Shown here: one piece after another, positions 15,980-26,712 of the stretch
How the letters are laid out: every line of letters begins with the position of its first letter
Position numbering within the stretch: the stretch's first letter is position 1
Assembly (NCBI GenBank): GCA_964425915.1
Contig: CAYROO010000013.1
Location: forward strand, 1-64,000
Reading direction: 5' to 3'
Source: Polycyclovorans sp964425915
Lineage (GTDB): Bacteria; Pseudomonadota; Gammaproteobacteria; Nevskiales; Nevskiaceae
DNA length: 64,000 nt
Made by a program: the position numbers and the translations under genes
The notes under the pieces: generated by a model
Seen by the model: the letters and a program-made list of their open reading frames with translations, nothing else
Database searches by the model: none
Told to the model about the DNA's origin: nothing

Positions 15980-18148
15980 TTACCAGTGATAGCTCGCGCC
16001 GGCGGCGGCGGAGAGCGTGTCGTAGTCGTCGCCCTGGCTGGTGCCTACACGCAGGTAGCTGCTGAAGGCGCCCCCGGCGCTGCTCAGGCGGACCCCGGCG
16101 TTGAGCTCGGCGAAGCTGCCGTCGAAGCGGTCTTGCAGCGGGATCGGCGCGTCCTCCGGAAATGCCTCGTTGAAGATCTGCGCCTGGGCTTCGCCATCCA
16201 GCTCCTGCCACAGCCGGGCGGTCAGCTCCACGCCGGCGTTGAAGCGCCCCAGGCGCATTGCCGCGTCCAGCTTCATTCCGGCCGTTGCGCGGATGGCGTC
16301 GGTCGCGTCCCAGTCCACCCTTAGCCCCTTGCGCTTGCTGTCGTCGGGGAGAATGGTGAGGTCCTCCACGGTGGTGGTGACATAGGTCAGCCCGGCCATC
16401 GGGGTCAGGGTGATGGCATCGCTCAGCGCCCATTGCCAACCGCCGTCCACCCGCAGGCCCAGCGACTGCAGATCGTTAGAGGCCAGGGTGTCGGCGGGCT
16501 TGAAGTCAAAACCCGGCACCGCCTGTCGCAAGGTCAATGCGGTGACATTGGCTACAGCGCTCAGCCAGGCCCTGCCGTGGCGGCGGCCGGCGTACAGCCC
16601 ATAGTGCCAGCCGTTGTACTCCTGCTGATTGGGCGAAGGGTCATAGGACTGTTTGGCCCGCAGATAGCCGGTCATGAACCCCAGGGTCCAGCGACGTTCG
16701 CCGCTGCCGCCACTGAGCAGATCCAGGCCAAAATTGGTGGCGAGGTCCTGGCGGCGGCCGTCATTGGCAAAGCTGAACGCTTGGCCTTCGGCCTGTTCCA
16801 CGGTGGCGGTACTGCGATCGGCGGACTGGCGTGCCAGCACCACCCACAGTTGCCCCTCGTCCCGGGGTCCTGGCTGGGCGATTCCTGCCGCGCGGTCGGC
16901 CGCGCCATCGGTCGACAAACGCCAGAGGTCGGTCGCGGTCGCAGACACCTGCGCCTGCTGATGGGCGTTGTCGTTGATCATGCTGACCAGCGCATGGGTC
17001 TGATCGGCTTCGTCATAGACGATGGCGTACTGGAACAGGCCACGCGCCCAGGAGCCCCCAAACAAGGGGCTGTAGCCGGGCTGGCGCGGGCTGACCACAA
17101 AGTGGCCCTGGGCACTGTTGCCGCCCGCCACCTCAACCACCACCACCTTCTGGCCGGGTATGAACCGCCCCCGGTCAAACGGCAGGCGGTCGACAAACAG
17201 CATGGGCGTGACCCCTTCGGTGGCGCCGCCGGGCAGCGACAGGCAGTCGGCGGCGGGCAGTGCGCCACTGGCGGGGTCGCGGGCGCAGCTCAGCTGGCTG
17301 CGTCCGGCGCTGAGGTCGGTGTCCATCCACACCTCGCCGCCGACGCCCACCCAGGTGGTGCCGGGCATCACCAGCACATCGTCCGTGTAGCTATCGGTAC
17401 GGTTCGAAACCACGCCGAAGTTGTTTCGGAGCCCGCTGCTCGCAGCCGAGCCTTGGCGCGATCCGCGATTGAGGCCTTGGTCAGATCCAATCGCGGTCAG
17501 CGGCTGCGCCAACAGATTGAAGCCATCACTGTGCGCACCCATCAGCATGCGGCCCTGGTGCTCAAATCGGGCCAGGCCCTCCACCCGGCCTTCGGTCTGG
17601 CTGTGGCCCTGGCCCACCACCACCAGGCCCTCGTTGACCAGGGTCGCCCCGGGTGCCTCATAGAAGACAGTGTTCGCCCCCTGAAGCGGGGTGACCACAA
17701 AGGTACTGTCGTTCACCGGCCCAAATACCAGCGCGCCACGGTCCCGTATGACCACGTCAAAATTGGCATCCGGCACCGTACTGTTGGCGTCCAAGCGCCA
17801 GATGGCGTCATTGGTGACGTTGACGGTGGCCCGCGCACTCATGCCGGTGAAGTCAAAGTCCATGCGGGAAAAATTGTGCCAGTTGGGTTGGGGAGAGGGT
17901 GGATTGGGCCGCACCGTCATATTCATCACCAGGGCGCCGCCGCCACTGGCGGTGTTGTCGCCCTGACCGCTATAGCGGTCGATGATGGTGGTGCCGCTTT
18001 CGCAGCGCACCACGCCATCGTCGGAGCCGGTGACCGTGACGCCGGCGCAGGCCTGGGCTCGTGCCGGAAGGTTGGCGCCCAAGGCCAGCAGGGCAAAGCC
18101 CAGGGCCAGTGCTCGGACCAGCATTACGTGAGGGAACAGGGGCATCAT
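15980..18148 (-). CDS. Autotransporter with C-terminal barrel
   Basis: Type Va-like secreted surface protein of 722 residues. A signal peptide (about 1-30, ending ARAQA) is followed by a passenger rich in small beta-strand repeats (about 31-440) and an autotransporter barrel (about 450-722) ending GASYHW with a terminal Trp. I chose the double ATG at 18148 because GAGGAG lies 6 bp upstream. It starts 10 bp after the TonB receptor, so it is likely in the same transcript. The passenger has no protease triad or adhesin motif that I can identify. A truncated relative lies at 14085-14348. Confidence 0.85.
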   Translation of the reverse strand: MMPLFPHVMLVRALALGFALLALGANLPARAQACAGVTVTGSDDGVVRCESGTTIIDRYSGQGDNTASGGGALVMNMTVRPNPPSPQPNWHNFSRMDFDFTGMSARATVNVTNDAIWRLDANSTVPDANFDVVIRDRGALVFGPVNDSTFVVTPLQGANTVFYEAPGATLVNEGLVVVGQGHSQTEGRVEGLARFEHQGRMLMGAHSDGFNLLAQPLTAIGSDQGLNRGSRQGSAASSGLRNNFGVVSNRTDSYTDDVLVMPGTTWVGVGGEVWMDTDLSAGRSQLSCARDPASGALPAADCLSLPGGATEGVTPMLFVDRLPFDRGRFIPGQKVVVVEVAGGNSAQGHFVVSPRQPGYSPLFGGSWARGLFQYAIVYDEADQTHALVSMINDNAHQQAQVSATATDLWRLSTDGAADRAAGIAQPGPRDEGQLWVVLARQSADRSTATVEQAEGQAFSFANDGRRQDLATNFGLDLLSGGSGERRWTLGFMTGYLRAKQSYDPSPNQQEYNGWHYGLYAGRRHGRAWLSAVANVTALTLRQAVPGFDFKPADTLASNDLQSLGLRVDGGWQWALSDAITLTPMAGLTYVTTTVEDLTILPDDSKRKGLRVDWDATDAIRATAGMKLDAAMRLGRFNAGVELTARLWQELDGEAQAQIFNEAFPEDAPIPLQDRFDGSFAELNAGVRLSSAGGAFSSYLRVGTSQGDDYDTLSAAAGASYHW

Positions 18149-18154
18149 GTCGGG

Positions 18155-18160
18155 CTCCTC
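18155..18160 (-). promoter_or_regulatory. Ribosome binding site overlapping the receptor stop
   Basis: GAGGAG, 6 bp before the autotransporter ATG at 18148, overlaps the stop codon of the TonB receptor (18161-18159). It fixes the start and suggests coupled translation. Confidence 0.75.
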
Positions 18161-21100
18161 AGAACTGTTTGGTGATGGACAGGCCGACCAGGCGTGGGTC
18201 CAGCGTGAACACATTGGTGGTCAGGCCGCTGTCGTCGGAGTTGAGGAAGGCGCCGGTGATGGGCGTTTCGTTGAACAGGTTCTTGACATAGGCCTCCACC
18301 CGCAGGCCCCAGCCCGGGTTGTTGACCCAGACCGACACATTGGTGTTGTTCCAGGCGCGCAGCTGGTCGTATTCGGTGTTGTAGACCCGGGCGAAGGACT
18401 TGGCCTGCCAATACCAGTCAACACGGGTGGTGAGCAGCCAGTCCGGCGTCAGGCTGAGGTTGTACTGACTGCCCAAGGCCAGGGTGAACTCGGGCGCCTG
18501 CGGCAGTTCATTGCCGCTGAGGTCGGCAAAGAATCCGGCACCACGGTTGGGGCTGTCGCGGGACGGGTTGTAGCCATTGCCGACCGGGGTTTCCATGGGC
18601 TGGCCCGGCGCGGTGGTGTTGCCGGCAATCTGTCCGGTGGGGCACAGCGCCGCCATGTTGAGCTCGCCGCGGTTGACCAGCAGCGGCTCGATCAACTCCA
18701 CCGGTGCAATGCAGTTGGAGGAGTAGGTCGGTGACGGCTTGATGATGGTCCACTGGTCAAAGGCGATGAAGGGCTGGTCCGATGGCAGCGGGCTGCCATC
18801 GGCCTGGGTCAGGCCAGCAACGAAGTCGGCTTCGGCCCGCGGTGTGCTGGCGGGGTCGAAGTCCGGATTGGGCATTTGGGTGATGAAAAACTGGTTGCCA
18901 CCCTGGGTGCGGTCCATCAGGTCTATGGACTGTTCTCCGTTGGCGATGCGGGTTTGCAACCAGCCCACGGCGGCGTTGAACTGCCAGTCGGCCGAGGGTG
19001 CAAACACCGCTTCCAGCTCCAGGCCCCAGGTACGGGCATCGAAGTTCTCATTGGCCGCTGAGCGGTCGACGATCTTGCTGACCTGGTAGTCGGTGTAGTC
19101 ATAGAAGAAGGCCGCGCCATTGAGCATGAGGGCGCCCCCAAACAAGGTGTTCTTGGTGCCCAGCTCCACCGCGTTGATGTATTCGGGATCGAAGGTGGGT
19201 GGCACGGCGTTGTAGCCGCGGGTGCGCTGGAACTCACCGGCCGGCGGCGCAATGATGGGCGGGTTGGCACCCCCACCCTTGTAGCCACGGGACAGTGAGG
19301 CGTACACCAGCGTTTCGTCGGTGAAGCCCAGTACCGGCTTCCAGTCCAGCACGATACGGCCGGTGGGTTCCCGCCATTGCTGGATGATGTCCGGGTTGGG
19401 CGGCGAGCCGCGCCCGTTGACCCCGGTGCCCCGAAGCTGACAGGGGTCTGGGGAGGTGCAGACATCCGGCCCGGCGCCTTCGGGCACATTGAGTCGGTAG
19501 TCCGCCAGCAGCAGCTGGCTGGGGATGGGCGTGAAGCGCTTCTCGTCCCAGGTCATGCGAAGGCCCAGCGTCAGCTTGAGGGCGTCGCTCAGGTTCCAGT
19601 ACAACTCGCCAAACACTGCGGAGGACCGCAGCTCGTAGGGATTGGCACTGCGGAAGTAGTTGTGGCCCTCGCCGTTGTGTTGGCCCAGGGGGTTGGGGTC
19701 CACGTAAATGCACGGCGGCGCATCCGGGGTCGGCTGCCCGATGTTGTAGCACCCCAAGTGGGTGTTGAACGGGAAGAAGTGGGTGAGCAGACTGGCGCTG
19801 TTGATGAAGACGTAATAGTCGTTGTAGGTATCAAAGCGAGTGAGGTTGGCGCCGGCACTGAAGTTGAGCGGCCCATCGAAGCTCGACACCACGCGGAATT
19901 CCTGGTTGAACTGCCGGCTGCTGACCTCGCTCAAATCCTGGGCGACCAAGCTGTTGGAAGGGCCCAGCTGAGGATCGGTAAAGATGCCGCCCGGCGTGAG
20001 GTTGTAGTAGAAGCCCTCGGGGTGGTTGGGCGTGACGGCGTAGGGATCCGGACTGTTGCAGTTGGGGATTTCGCCAAAGCCTGGGATCAGCGTTTGGGCG
20101 CAGGCCAGGGTGGAGTCGTTGAAGATGGGGAACGTGCTGTAACGGTTGTAGTCCTGGGTGGCGAAGTATTCGTCGGTGACGTACACCGTTTGCGACGAGA
20201 ACAGCATTTCATCCGACAGCTGGAAATCGATGCTCAGCTCGATGATGTCGGCGTCAGCCTGATATCGCGGCTCCAACTGTGAATAGATGGTGCGCAGGTC
20301 GCGCGACTGGGTCTGATTGCGGTAGGGGTCCGGGTCACAGAAATTGATGGGGAAGAAGATTGGTTCCAAGGTGACCAGCTGACATGGCGCGGCATCCGGA
20401 TTGGTGCCGACGAAGTCGTTACCGCCGGGAAAGCCGAAGGCCGCTTCGAGGTCCCAGAACGGGTTGCCGCCCAGCCCCAGCTGGCCGGCGCCCACCAGGC
20501 CGACCGTGCCGAAGGCCGGGCCGATAAATAGCCCCGACACATAGGGCAGGCTGGCGCCATTGGGCGTGCCGAATGCCCCCGCGCTGTAGAGCGAGCCGGG
20601 TAGACAGCCCTGCGAGGTGCCGGCGCGGGGGAATGGCAGGTTCCATTCGTAGTTATTGAAGATCTCGTTACCAAGACCCGGATCGTGGTGGCAGAGCTGC
20701 TTGGAGGTGCGCACGCGATTGTCGTCTTCTTCGAAGCGCTCCCACATCAGATTGGCACGCACGCGATCGGTGGGCTCCCAACCGAGGGTGATGCGGCCGG
20801 TCCAGAGGTCCCGCCCATCCACGTCTTCACGGACGTCGTCACCAAACTGACGCGTGCTGTCGGTGGCGGCAAGATTGGTACCGTAGCCGTCGCGCACGGT
20901 GGAGGCGTAGGCCGCACGCAGGGCCAAGCGATCCCCCAGGGGCAGGTTGTAGTGGCCGCGCAAACGCTTGGCGTTGTAATTGCCGGTCTCCAGTTTGATC
21001 TCGCCGCTTTCTTCACCCAGCACCGGCTTGGCGGAGATGACATTGACCACGCCCGAGGTAGCATTGCGACCGAACAAGGTGCCCTGCGGACCGCGCAAGA

Positions 21101-21800
21101 CTTCAACCCGTTCGATATCCACATACTCCTGTTCGAACAAGCGGTTGACGATCAGCGTGGTGTTGTTCATCGCGATAGCCACGCCGGGATCGGTGGTGGC
21201 CGAGATGGCTTGCGTGCCGATGCCACGAATCTGAAAGTTGTAGCCGCTGAAGTTGCTCTTGGAGAAGGTGACGTTGGGCACGCCTTTCAACAGATCGAAG
21301 CCGCCTTCGATTTTCTGGGCATCCAACTGCTCCATGCTGAAGGCACTGATGGCGATGGGCACGTCCTGCAAGCGCTCAGCCTTCTTCTGGCCGGTGACAA
21401 TGATTTCTTCCACCCCGGCGCGGCGGGCACTGTCGATGTCGACGATGGCCGACTCGGGGGCAGCGCTGCCTTCCGGTGGCAGCGGCACCACCACGGCCAT
21501 CGCGCCGGAGGGGTCGCGGGACAGTTCCAGGCCGGTGCCCTGGATGAGGTCGCTGAGGATGGCAGCATGGCTATCGCCGCCGTCGCTGCCTTCGCTTTGC
21601 AGCCCTTGCACCTGGTCCAGCCGGTAAATGACCTGAACGTCGGTTTGCTGAACGAACTGCTGCAGGGCATCGGCCAGCGGGCCGGCCTGGATACGAATGT
21701 CCTGCGGGGGTGTGGCGGCGGACTGTGCAAGCGCCCAGGGGACGGTCAGCAGCAGTAGACAGGCGGCCCATAGCCGACGTGTGAGGGTTCCGTATCGCAC
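18159..21800 (-). CDS. TonB-dependent receptor with STN signalling domain
   Basis: Outer-membrane active transporter and signal receptor of 1213 residues, long for the family. Order: signal peptide (about 1-25), STN domain (about 28-85), plug with EEIIVTGQKKAERLQDVPIAISAF (begins near 145) and the RGPQGTLFGRNATSG segment, then a 22-strand-type barrel ending LSITKQF with terminal Phe. I chose GTG 21800 because GGAG sits 8 bp before it and a signal peptide follows. The STN domain and the FecR/sigma genes directly upstream make this a FecA-type cell-surface-signalling receptor. The extra length lies in Cys- and Pro-containing extracellular loops. Ligand unknown; the plug resembles receptors for organic substrates as much as siderophore receptors. 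Confidence 0.92.
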   Translation of the reverse strand: MRYGTLTRRLWAACLLLLTVPWALAQSAATPPQDIRIQAGPLADALQQFVQQTDVQVIYRLDQVQGLQSEGSDGGDSHAAILSDLIQGTGLELSRDPSGAMAVVVPLPPEGSAAPESAIVDIDSARRAGVEEIIVTGQKKAERLQDVPIAISAFSMEQLDAQKIEGGFDLLKGVPNVTFSKSNFSGYNFQIRGIGTQAISATTDPGVAIAMNNTTLIVNRLFEQEYVDIERVEVLRGPQGTLFGRNATSGVVNVISAKPVLGEESGEIKLETGNYNAKRLRGHYNLPLGDRLALRAAYASTVRDGYGTNLAATDSTRQFGDDVREDVDGRDLWTGRITLGWEPTDRVRANLMWERFEEDDNRVRTSKQLCHHDPGLGNEIFNNYEWNLPFPRAGTSQGCLPGSLYSAGAFGTPNGASLPYVSGLFIGPAFGTVGLVGAGQLGLGGNPFWDLEAAFGFPGGNDFVGTNPDAAPCQLVTLEPIFFPINFCDPDPYRNQTQSRDLRTIYSQLEPRYQADADIIELSIDFQLSDEMLFSSQTVYVTDEYFATQDYNRYSTFPIFNDSTLACAQTLIPGFGEIPNCNSPDPYAVTPNHPEGFYYNLTPGGIFTDPQLGPSNSLVAQDLSEVSSRQFNQEFRVVSSFDGPLNFSAGANLTRFDTYNDYYVFINSASLLTHFFPFNTHLGCYNIGQPTPDAPPCIYVDPNPLGQHNGEGHNYFRSANPYELRSSAVFGELYWNLSDALKLTLGLRMTWDEKRFTPIPSQLLLADYRLNVPEGAGPDVCTSPDPCQLRGTGVNGRGSPPNPDIIQQWREPTGRIVLDWKPVLGFTDETLVYASLSRGYKGGGANPPIIAPPAGEFQRTRGYNAVPPTFDPEYINAVELGTKNTLFGGALMLNGAAFFYDYTDYQVSKIVDRSAANENFDARTWGLELEAVFAPSADWQFNAAVGWLQTRIANGEQSIDLMDRTQGGNQFFITQMPNPDFDPASTPRAEADFVAGLTQADGSPLPSDQPFIAFDQWTIIKPSPTYSSNCIAPVELIEPLLVNRGELNMAALCPTGQIAGNTTAPGQPMETPVGNGYNPSRDSPNRGAGFFADLSGNELPQAPEFTLALGSQYNLSLTPDWLLTTRVDWYWQAKSFARVYNTEYDQLRAWNNTNVSVWVNNPGWGLRVEAYVKNLFNETPITGAFLNSDDSGLTTNVFTLDPRLVGLSITKQF

Positions 21801-21808
21801 CGTGTGAT

Positions 21809-21812
21809 CTCC
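21809..21812 (-). promoter_or_regulatory. Ribosome binding site deciding the receptor start
   Basis: GGAG with an 8-base spacer to GTG 21800. The ATG at 21893 would put 31 uncharacteristic residues before the signal peptide. Confidence 0.6.
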
Positions 21813-21898
21813 ATCGTTCTGTTGACGGGCCAGTCTTGGCGTTGCGCCGGCCCTTGCATATGAAGACAAGGCTGCTGTGGATTTAACGGACACGCCGC

Positions 21899-22912
21899 TC
21901 AGGCGGAGATGGCGAGACGGCCCCCCTGCACTTCCACCTTGAGCTGATAGCCCTGCCGTAGCAGGCGGATGAAGGCATCCAGATTGGTGGCCTCAAAACT
22001 GCCACTGATGCGGATGGCGGCGGCCAAACGGTCGTCCACCACCAACTGGCGGCGGTTGTAGCGATTGAACTCGGCGGCCACCTGGTTGAGCGGGATGTCA
22101 TTGAACATCAGAAAGCCGCTGCGCCAGGCCAGTTCGCTGTCCAGCTGCGTCGCCGGCAGCTTGGTGACCAGGGCCGAGCGCTGGTCCACCCTTACCGAAT
22201 CGCCCTGGGTGGCGATGACCGGCGGCGTGGGTCCGCTGTCCAACTGGCGCGGCAGGGGGTCGATGCGGACCTTGCCCTCGGTGACCACCACATGCAGGCC
22301 CTGGGCCTCACGGCGCACGGTGAAACGGGTGCCCAACACGACAATACGCTGGCCGTCGGCATGGACGATGAAGGGGCGTTGCAGATCCCGTTGCACGTCG
22401 AAATAGGCTTCGCCCCGTATCAGGTGAACCTGGCGGGTGCCGTCCTCAAAGAAGGCGCGGATGCGGGTGTTGGTGTTGAGTTCCACCCGCGAGCCGTCTT
22501 CCAGCATCACGGTGCGGCGGCTGCCCACTTCGGTGCTGAACTGGCCGCGGGGCTCCCAGCCGGGCAATACCCAGGCCAGGCTGCCGCCCACCATCACGAC
22601 CGCCAGTACGGCAACGGCGGCCAGCCAGCGGCGCGCGCGGCGGCGGAGCGGGGTCTTGGTCTCGACTGCTGCGGATGGCGGTTGCCGCGGCGCGGCCAAG
22701 GGGACGGTGCGCTGGCGGCTGAGCCGGGCAATGGCCACCTCGGCCCGTCCGGCGGCGCGCTCCATGCGCAGGTACGCCACGGCATGCAGCGGTGAGGCCT
22801 TGCGCCAGGCCTGGAAGGCGGCCTCGTCCTCGGCGCGCCAGTCCGCCTGCTGACGCCGCTGGTGCCAGTCCAGGGCGGTGCGTTCCTGCGGGGTGAGCTG
22901 GGGGTCGGTCAC
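21899..22912 (-). CDS. fecR: FecR-family anti-sigma factor / signal transducer
   Basis: Inner-membrane protein of 337 residues that passes the receptor signal to the ECF sigma factor. The cytoplasmic N-terminal domain (about 1-90, with ALDWHQRRQQADW) binds sigma, one transmembrane segment follows (about 94-116), then the periplasmic FecR domain (TEVGSRRTVMLEDGSRVELN near 126-145, GEAYFDV near 166-172) and a C-terminal STN-like region. It starts with GTG overlapping the sigma-factor stop (GTGA) and lies 98 bp upstream of the receptor. Confidence 0.95.
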   Translation of the reverse strand: MTDPQLTPQERTALDWHQRRQQADWRAEDEAAFQAWRKASPLHAVAYLRMERAAGRAEVAIARLSRQRTVPLAAPRQPPSAAVETKTPLRRRARRWLAAVAVLAVVMVGGSLAWVLPGWEPRGQFSTEVGSRRTVMLEDGSRVELNTNTRIRAFFEDGTRQVHLIRGEAYFDVQRDLQRPFIVHADGQRIVVLGTRFTVRREAQGLHVVVTEGKVRIDPLPRQLDSGPTPPVIATQGDSVRVDQRSALVTKLPATQLDSELAWRSGFLMFNDIPLNQVAAEFNRYNRRQLVVDDRLAAAIRISGSFEATNLDAFIRLLRQGYQLKVEVQGGRLAISA

Positions 22913-23487
22913 TTGCCCGCCCTCGCCTCAGCCGAGCCGGAAACGCGCGCATCGGGCTCGGGCGGTTGGTCCACCATGGCCAGCACCAGCTGGCGCATGG
23001 CGCGGCGCAGTTGTTCTTCCACGGTACGCAGGCCAATGCCCAGGGCGGCGGCCACCTGCTTCTGACTGCGGCCTTCGATGCGGCGCATCCAGAACACTTC
23101 GCGACAGCGCGGCGACAGGCGATCGATGGCGTCCTGCAAGCGGCTGACATCCTCGCGGCTTTCGGCTTGGCGCTCGGGGGTGAGCAGGTCCATCACACCG
23201 GCCACGTCGAGCTCAGCGATGCCCGCCACGTTTTCGATGTGAATGACCCGCGAGCGCCGCATGTGGTTGATCAACAGGTTGCGGGCCGCCACGAACAGAA
23301 AGGCCCGCGCTTGCTGGGGCAGGCCGTTCTTGCCGGCGGCCTCGTAGATATTGGCGTATAGCTCCTGCCGAAAGTCCGGCAGGTCGCTCTCGTTGTGCCA
23401 GTTGCGGCGCAGGAACCGGGTCAGCGCTGCCTCCAGCGGCAGCACCTCCTCCTGAAACCATTGATCGAGGTCTGCTTGCTCGTCCAC
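22909..23487 (-). CDS. ECF sigma factor, FecI type
   Basis: RNA polymerase sigma factor of 192 residues with sigma region 2 (DLPDFRQELYANIYEAA to ARAFLFVAARNLLINHMRR, about 34-78) and region 4 (IDRLSPRCREVFWMRRIEGRSQKQVAAALGI, about 122-152), and no region 3, as in ECF factors. It starts with GTG. First gene of the sigma-antisigma-receptor operon; it should be released when the receptor is loaded and then transcribe the receptor. Confidence 0.94.
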   Translation of the reverse strand: MDEQADLDQWFQEEVLPLEAALTRFLRRNWHNESDLPDFRQELYANIYEAAGKNGLPQQARAFLFVAARNLLINHMRRSRVIHIENVAGIAELDVAGVMDLLTPERQAESREDVSRLQDAIDRLSPRCREVFWMRRIEGRSQKQVAAALGIGLRTVEEQLRRAMRQLVLAMVDQPPEPDARVSGSAEARAGK

Positions 23488-23577
23488 CGCGCCGGCCCGC
23501 CCCGGGTTTGTCTATCACCTTACTCCTCTAGTGAAGACACACCACTGGGGCGGAACCCGTACACGCGGCCGTGGACC

Positions 23578-24903
<1,326 letters not shown>

Positions 24904-25151
24904 GAGCTTGTGTTACTCCAGAGCGGGAGCGCGGTCGGCAGGATGCGGGATCATGCCAGCGGCTCCTCAAACGCCCGCGCCCGCAGAATGGGGCGCCGGT
25001 TCAGGCGATCGGTTCGATTGCGGGCGGCGCGAGCGCGCCGACAGGCCTGTGGGTGCTACCGGCGGCACCCTCGGACGGGGCGAGTATAGCGACATCCGGA
25101 ACCATGCCCTAATCTGCCGGTCCGCATCGTGTGCCCTTCAGGAGAAATTTC

Positions 25152-25640
25152 ATGCGCTTGATCCCCCTCACGCTCGCTTGTGCGCTGGCCCTGCCCGGCC
25201 TGGCCGCCGCCTCTGACTGGAAGGACAGCCTCAAACAGCAGGCCAGCAAGCAGGCCAACCAGAAGATGGAGTCTGAGCTGGGCCTGGCACAAGCCGCCCC
25301 CGCCGGGGCGGCGGTGTACTTCATCGAACCGGCCGATGGCGCCACCGTGAAGAGCCCGGTGAAGGTCGTCTTCGGCTTGCGCAACATGGGTGTTGCGCCG
25401 GCGGGTGTGAACCAGGCCAACACCGGCCACCACCACCTGCTGATCAATAGCCCAGACGTCGACTTCACGCGCCCGCTACCGGCCAGCGAGCAGGTGGTGC
25501 ACTTTGGCGGAGGGCAGACCGAAACCGAGGTCAAGCTCAAGCCCGGCACCCACACCCTGCAGTTGCTGCTGGGCGACTGGAAGCACCAGCCGCATCAGCC
25601 GCCAGTGCTGTCAGACAAGATCACGATTACGGTTAAATAA
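25152..25640 (+). CDS. DUF4399 secreted protein
   Basis: Exported protein of 162 residues with a signal peptide (about 1-21, ending GLAAAS). The conserved DUF4399 body reads VYFIEPADGATVKSPVKVVFGL, then NTGHHHLLIN with a His cluster, FGGGQTE and LKPGTHTLQLLLGD. I chose ATG 25152 because AGGAG lies 7 bp upstream; the open frame begins at an earlier GTG. Function unknown; the clustered His residues could bind metal, which is inference only. Confidence 0.88.
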   Translation: MRLIPLTLACALALPGLAAASDWKDSLKQQASKQANQKMESELGLAQAAPAGAAVYFIEPADGATVKSPVKVVFGLRNMGVAPAGVNQANTGHHHLLINSPDVDFTRPLPASEQVVHFGGGQTETEVKLKPGTHTLQLLLGDWKHQPHQPPVLSDKITITVK

Positions 25641-25677
25641 TCGACAACGATCAGTTTGTTATATTTTTTATCACACA

Positions 25678-25710
25678 ACAGGCCCGCCGTGCGCGGGCCT
25701 GTCCCGTTTT
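25678..25710 (+). terminator. Rho-independent terminator after the DUF4399 gene
   Basis: A 10-bp stem, ACAGGCCCGC with GCGGGCCTGT (25678-25702), loop of 5, followed by CCCGTTTT. Confidence 0.8.
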
Positions 25711-25811
25711 AGGGCTGACAACGCGGGTGTCGCGGCCCGGCATTGAACTTGCCGGTGAGGCTTGCCACCCTGAACGGGCATTCACACACAAGAACCGAAA
25801 AGGACTCCTCC

Positions 25812-26666
25812 ATGGATGAAATGATGACCCGCCTCACCGACACCGAGGCGTTGATCGCCAGTGGCACCCCGCTGTTGCTGAACGTGCTCGCCGCTCTGGC
25901 GACCTTCTTCATCGGCAAATGGGTGCTGAAGGGCATCATCAATCTGCTGCGACGGGTGATGATCCGTGCCAAGACCGACGACACCCTGGCCAGCTTCCTG
26001 GCCAACGTGCTGTATGGGGTGGGCCTGGCGATCATCATCATCTCGGCGCTCGGCCATCTCGGCGTCGACACCACCTCGGCGGCCGCGGTACTGGGCGGCG
26101 CCGCCCTCGCCATCGGCCTGTCGTTGCAGGGACAGCTTTCGAGCCTGGCGGCGGGCGTCATCCTGATCCTGTTCCGCCCGTTCAAGCGTGGCGACTTCGT
26201 GCAGGTCGGGGGCACCATGGGCATTGTCGATGAGGTGAAGATCATCCACACCACCTTGAAGACGCTGGACAACCAGGTGGTGATCGTGCCGAACTCCAAT
26301 ATCACCACCCAGACCATCACCAACTATTCGGCGCTGCCGACGCGGCGCATCGACCTCACGGTGGGGATCGGATACGGGTCGGACTTGCGCAAGGCCAAGC
26401 AGATCCTGGAGCAGCTGTTGAACGACGAGCCGCGCATCCTCAAGGACCCGGCCCCCAGCGTGGTGGTCACCGAGCTGGCCGACAATTCGGTCAACTTTGC
26501 CTTTCGCGGCTGGACCGTTTCCGGGGACTGGTGGGCCACGCGCTGTGACCTCACCGAGCGCATCAAACTGAGCTTCGACGAGGCTGGCATTGAGATTCCC
26601 TTCCCGCAGCGTTCGGTGCATGTGGAAGGGCTGGCGGATGCACTGAAGGCCGCCAAGGCCGGTTGA
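25812..26666 (+). CDS. Small-conductance mechanosensitive channel (MscS family)
   Basis: Tension-gated inner-membrane channel of 284 residues, the length of E. coli MscS. TM1 (about 22-42), TM2 (about 62-84) and the pore-lining TM3 with its Gly/Ala pattern (AAVLGGAALAIGLSLQGQ, about 93-110) precede the beta domain with FRPFKRGDFVQVGGTMGIVD and VPNSNI. I chose ATG 25812 because AGGA lies about 7 bp upstream; the frame extends further but without membrane features. Convergent with recG. Confidence 0.92.
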   Translation: MDEMMTRLTDTEALIASGTPLLLNVLAALATFFIGKWVLKGIINLLRRVMIRAKTDDTLASFLANVLYGVGLAIIIISALGHLGVDTTSAAAVLGGAALAIGLSLQGQLSSLAAGVILILFRPFKRGDFVQVGGTMGIVDEVKIIHTTLKTLDNQVVIVPNSNITTQTITNYSALPTRRIDLTVGIGYGSDLRKAKQILEQLLNDEPRILKDPAPSVVVTELADNSVNFAFRGWTVSGDWWATRCDLTERIKLSFDEAGIEIPFPQRSVHVEGLADALKAAKAG

Positions 26667-26676
26667 CGACAACGCA

Positions 26677-26712
26677 GTAGCACCGGGGGCGGCGCCTGCT
26701 GCCCCCGGCTAC
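26677..26712. terminator. Hairpin between the MscS gene and recG
   Basis: CCGGGGGC (26683) pairs with GCCCCCGG (26701), extended by GTAG/CTAC across a 2-base bulge. It overlaps the recG stop codon and has no T run, so its role as a bidirectional terminator is uncertain. Confidence 0.4.

Noticed and set aside
16433..18175. 580-codon plus-strand open frame
   Set aside because: Antisense to the autotransporter; low-complexity His/Gln/Arg-rich translation.
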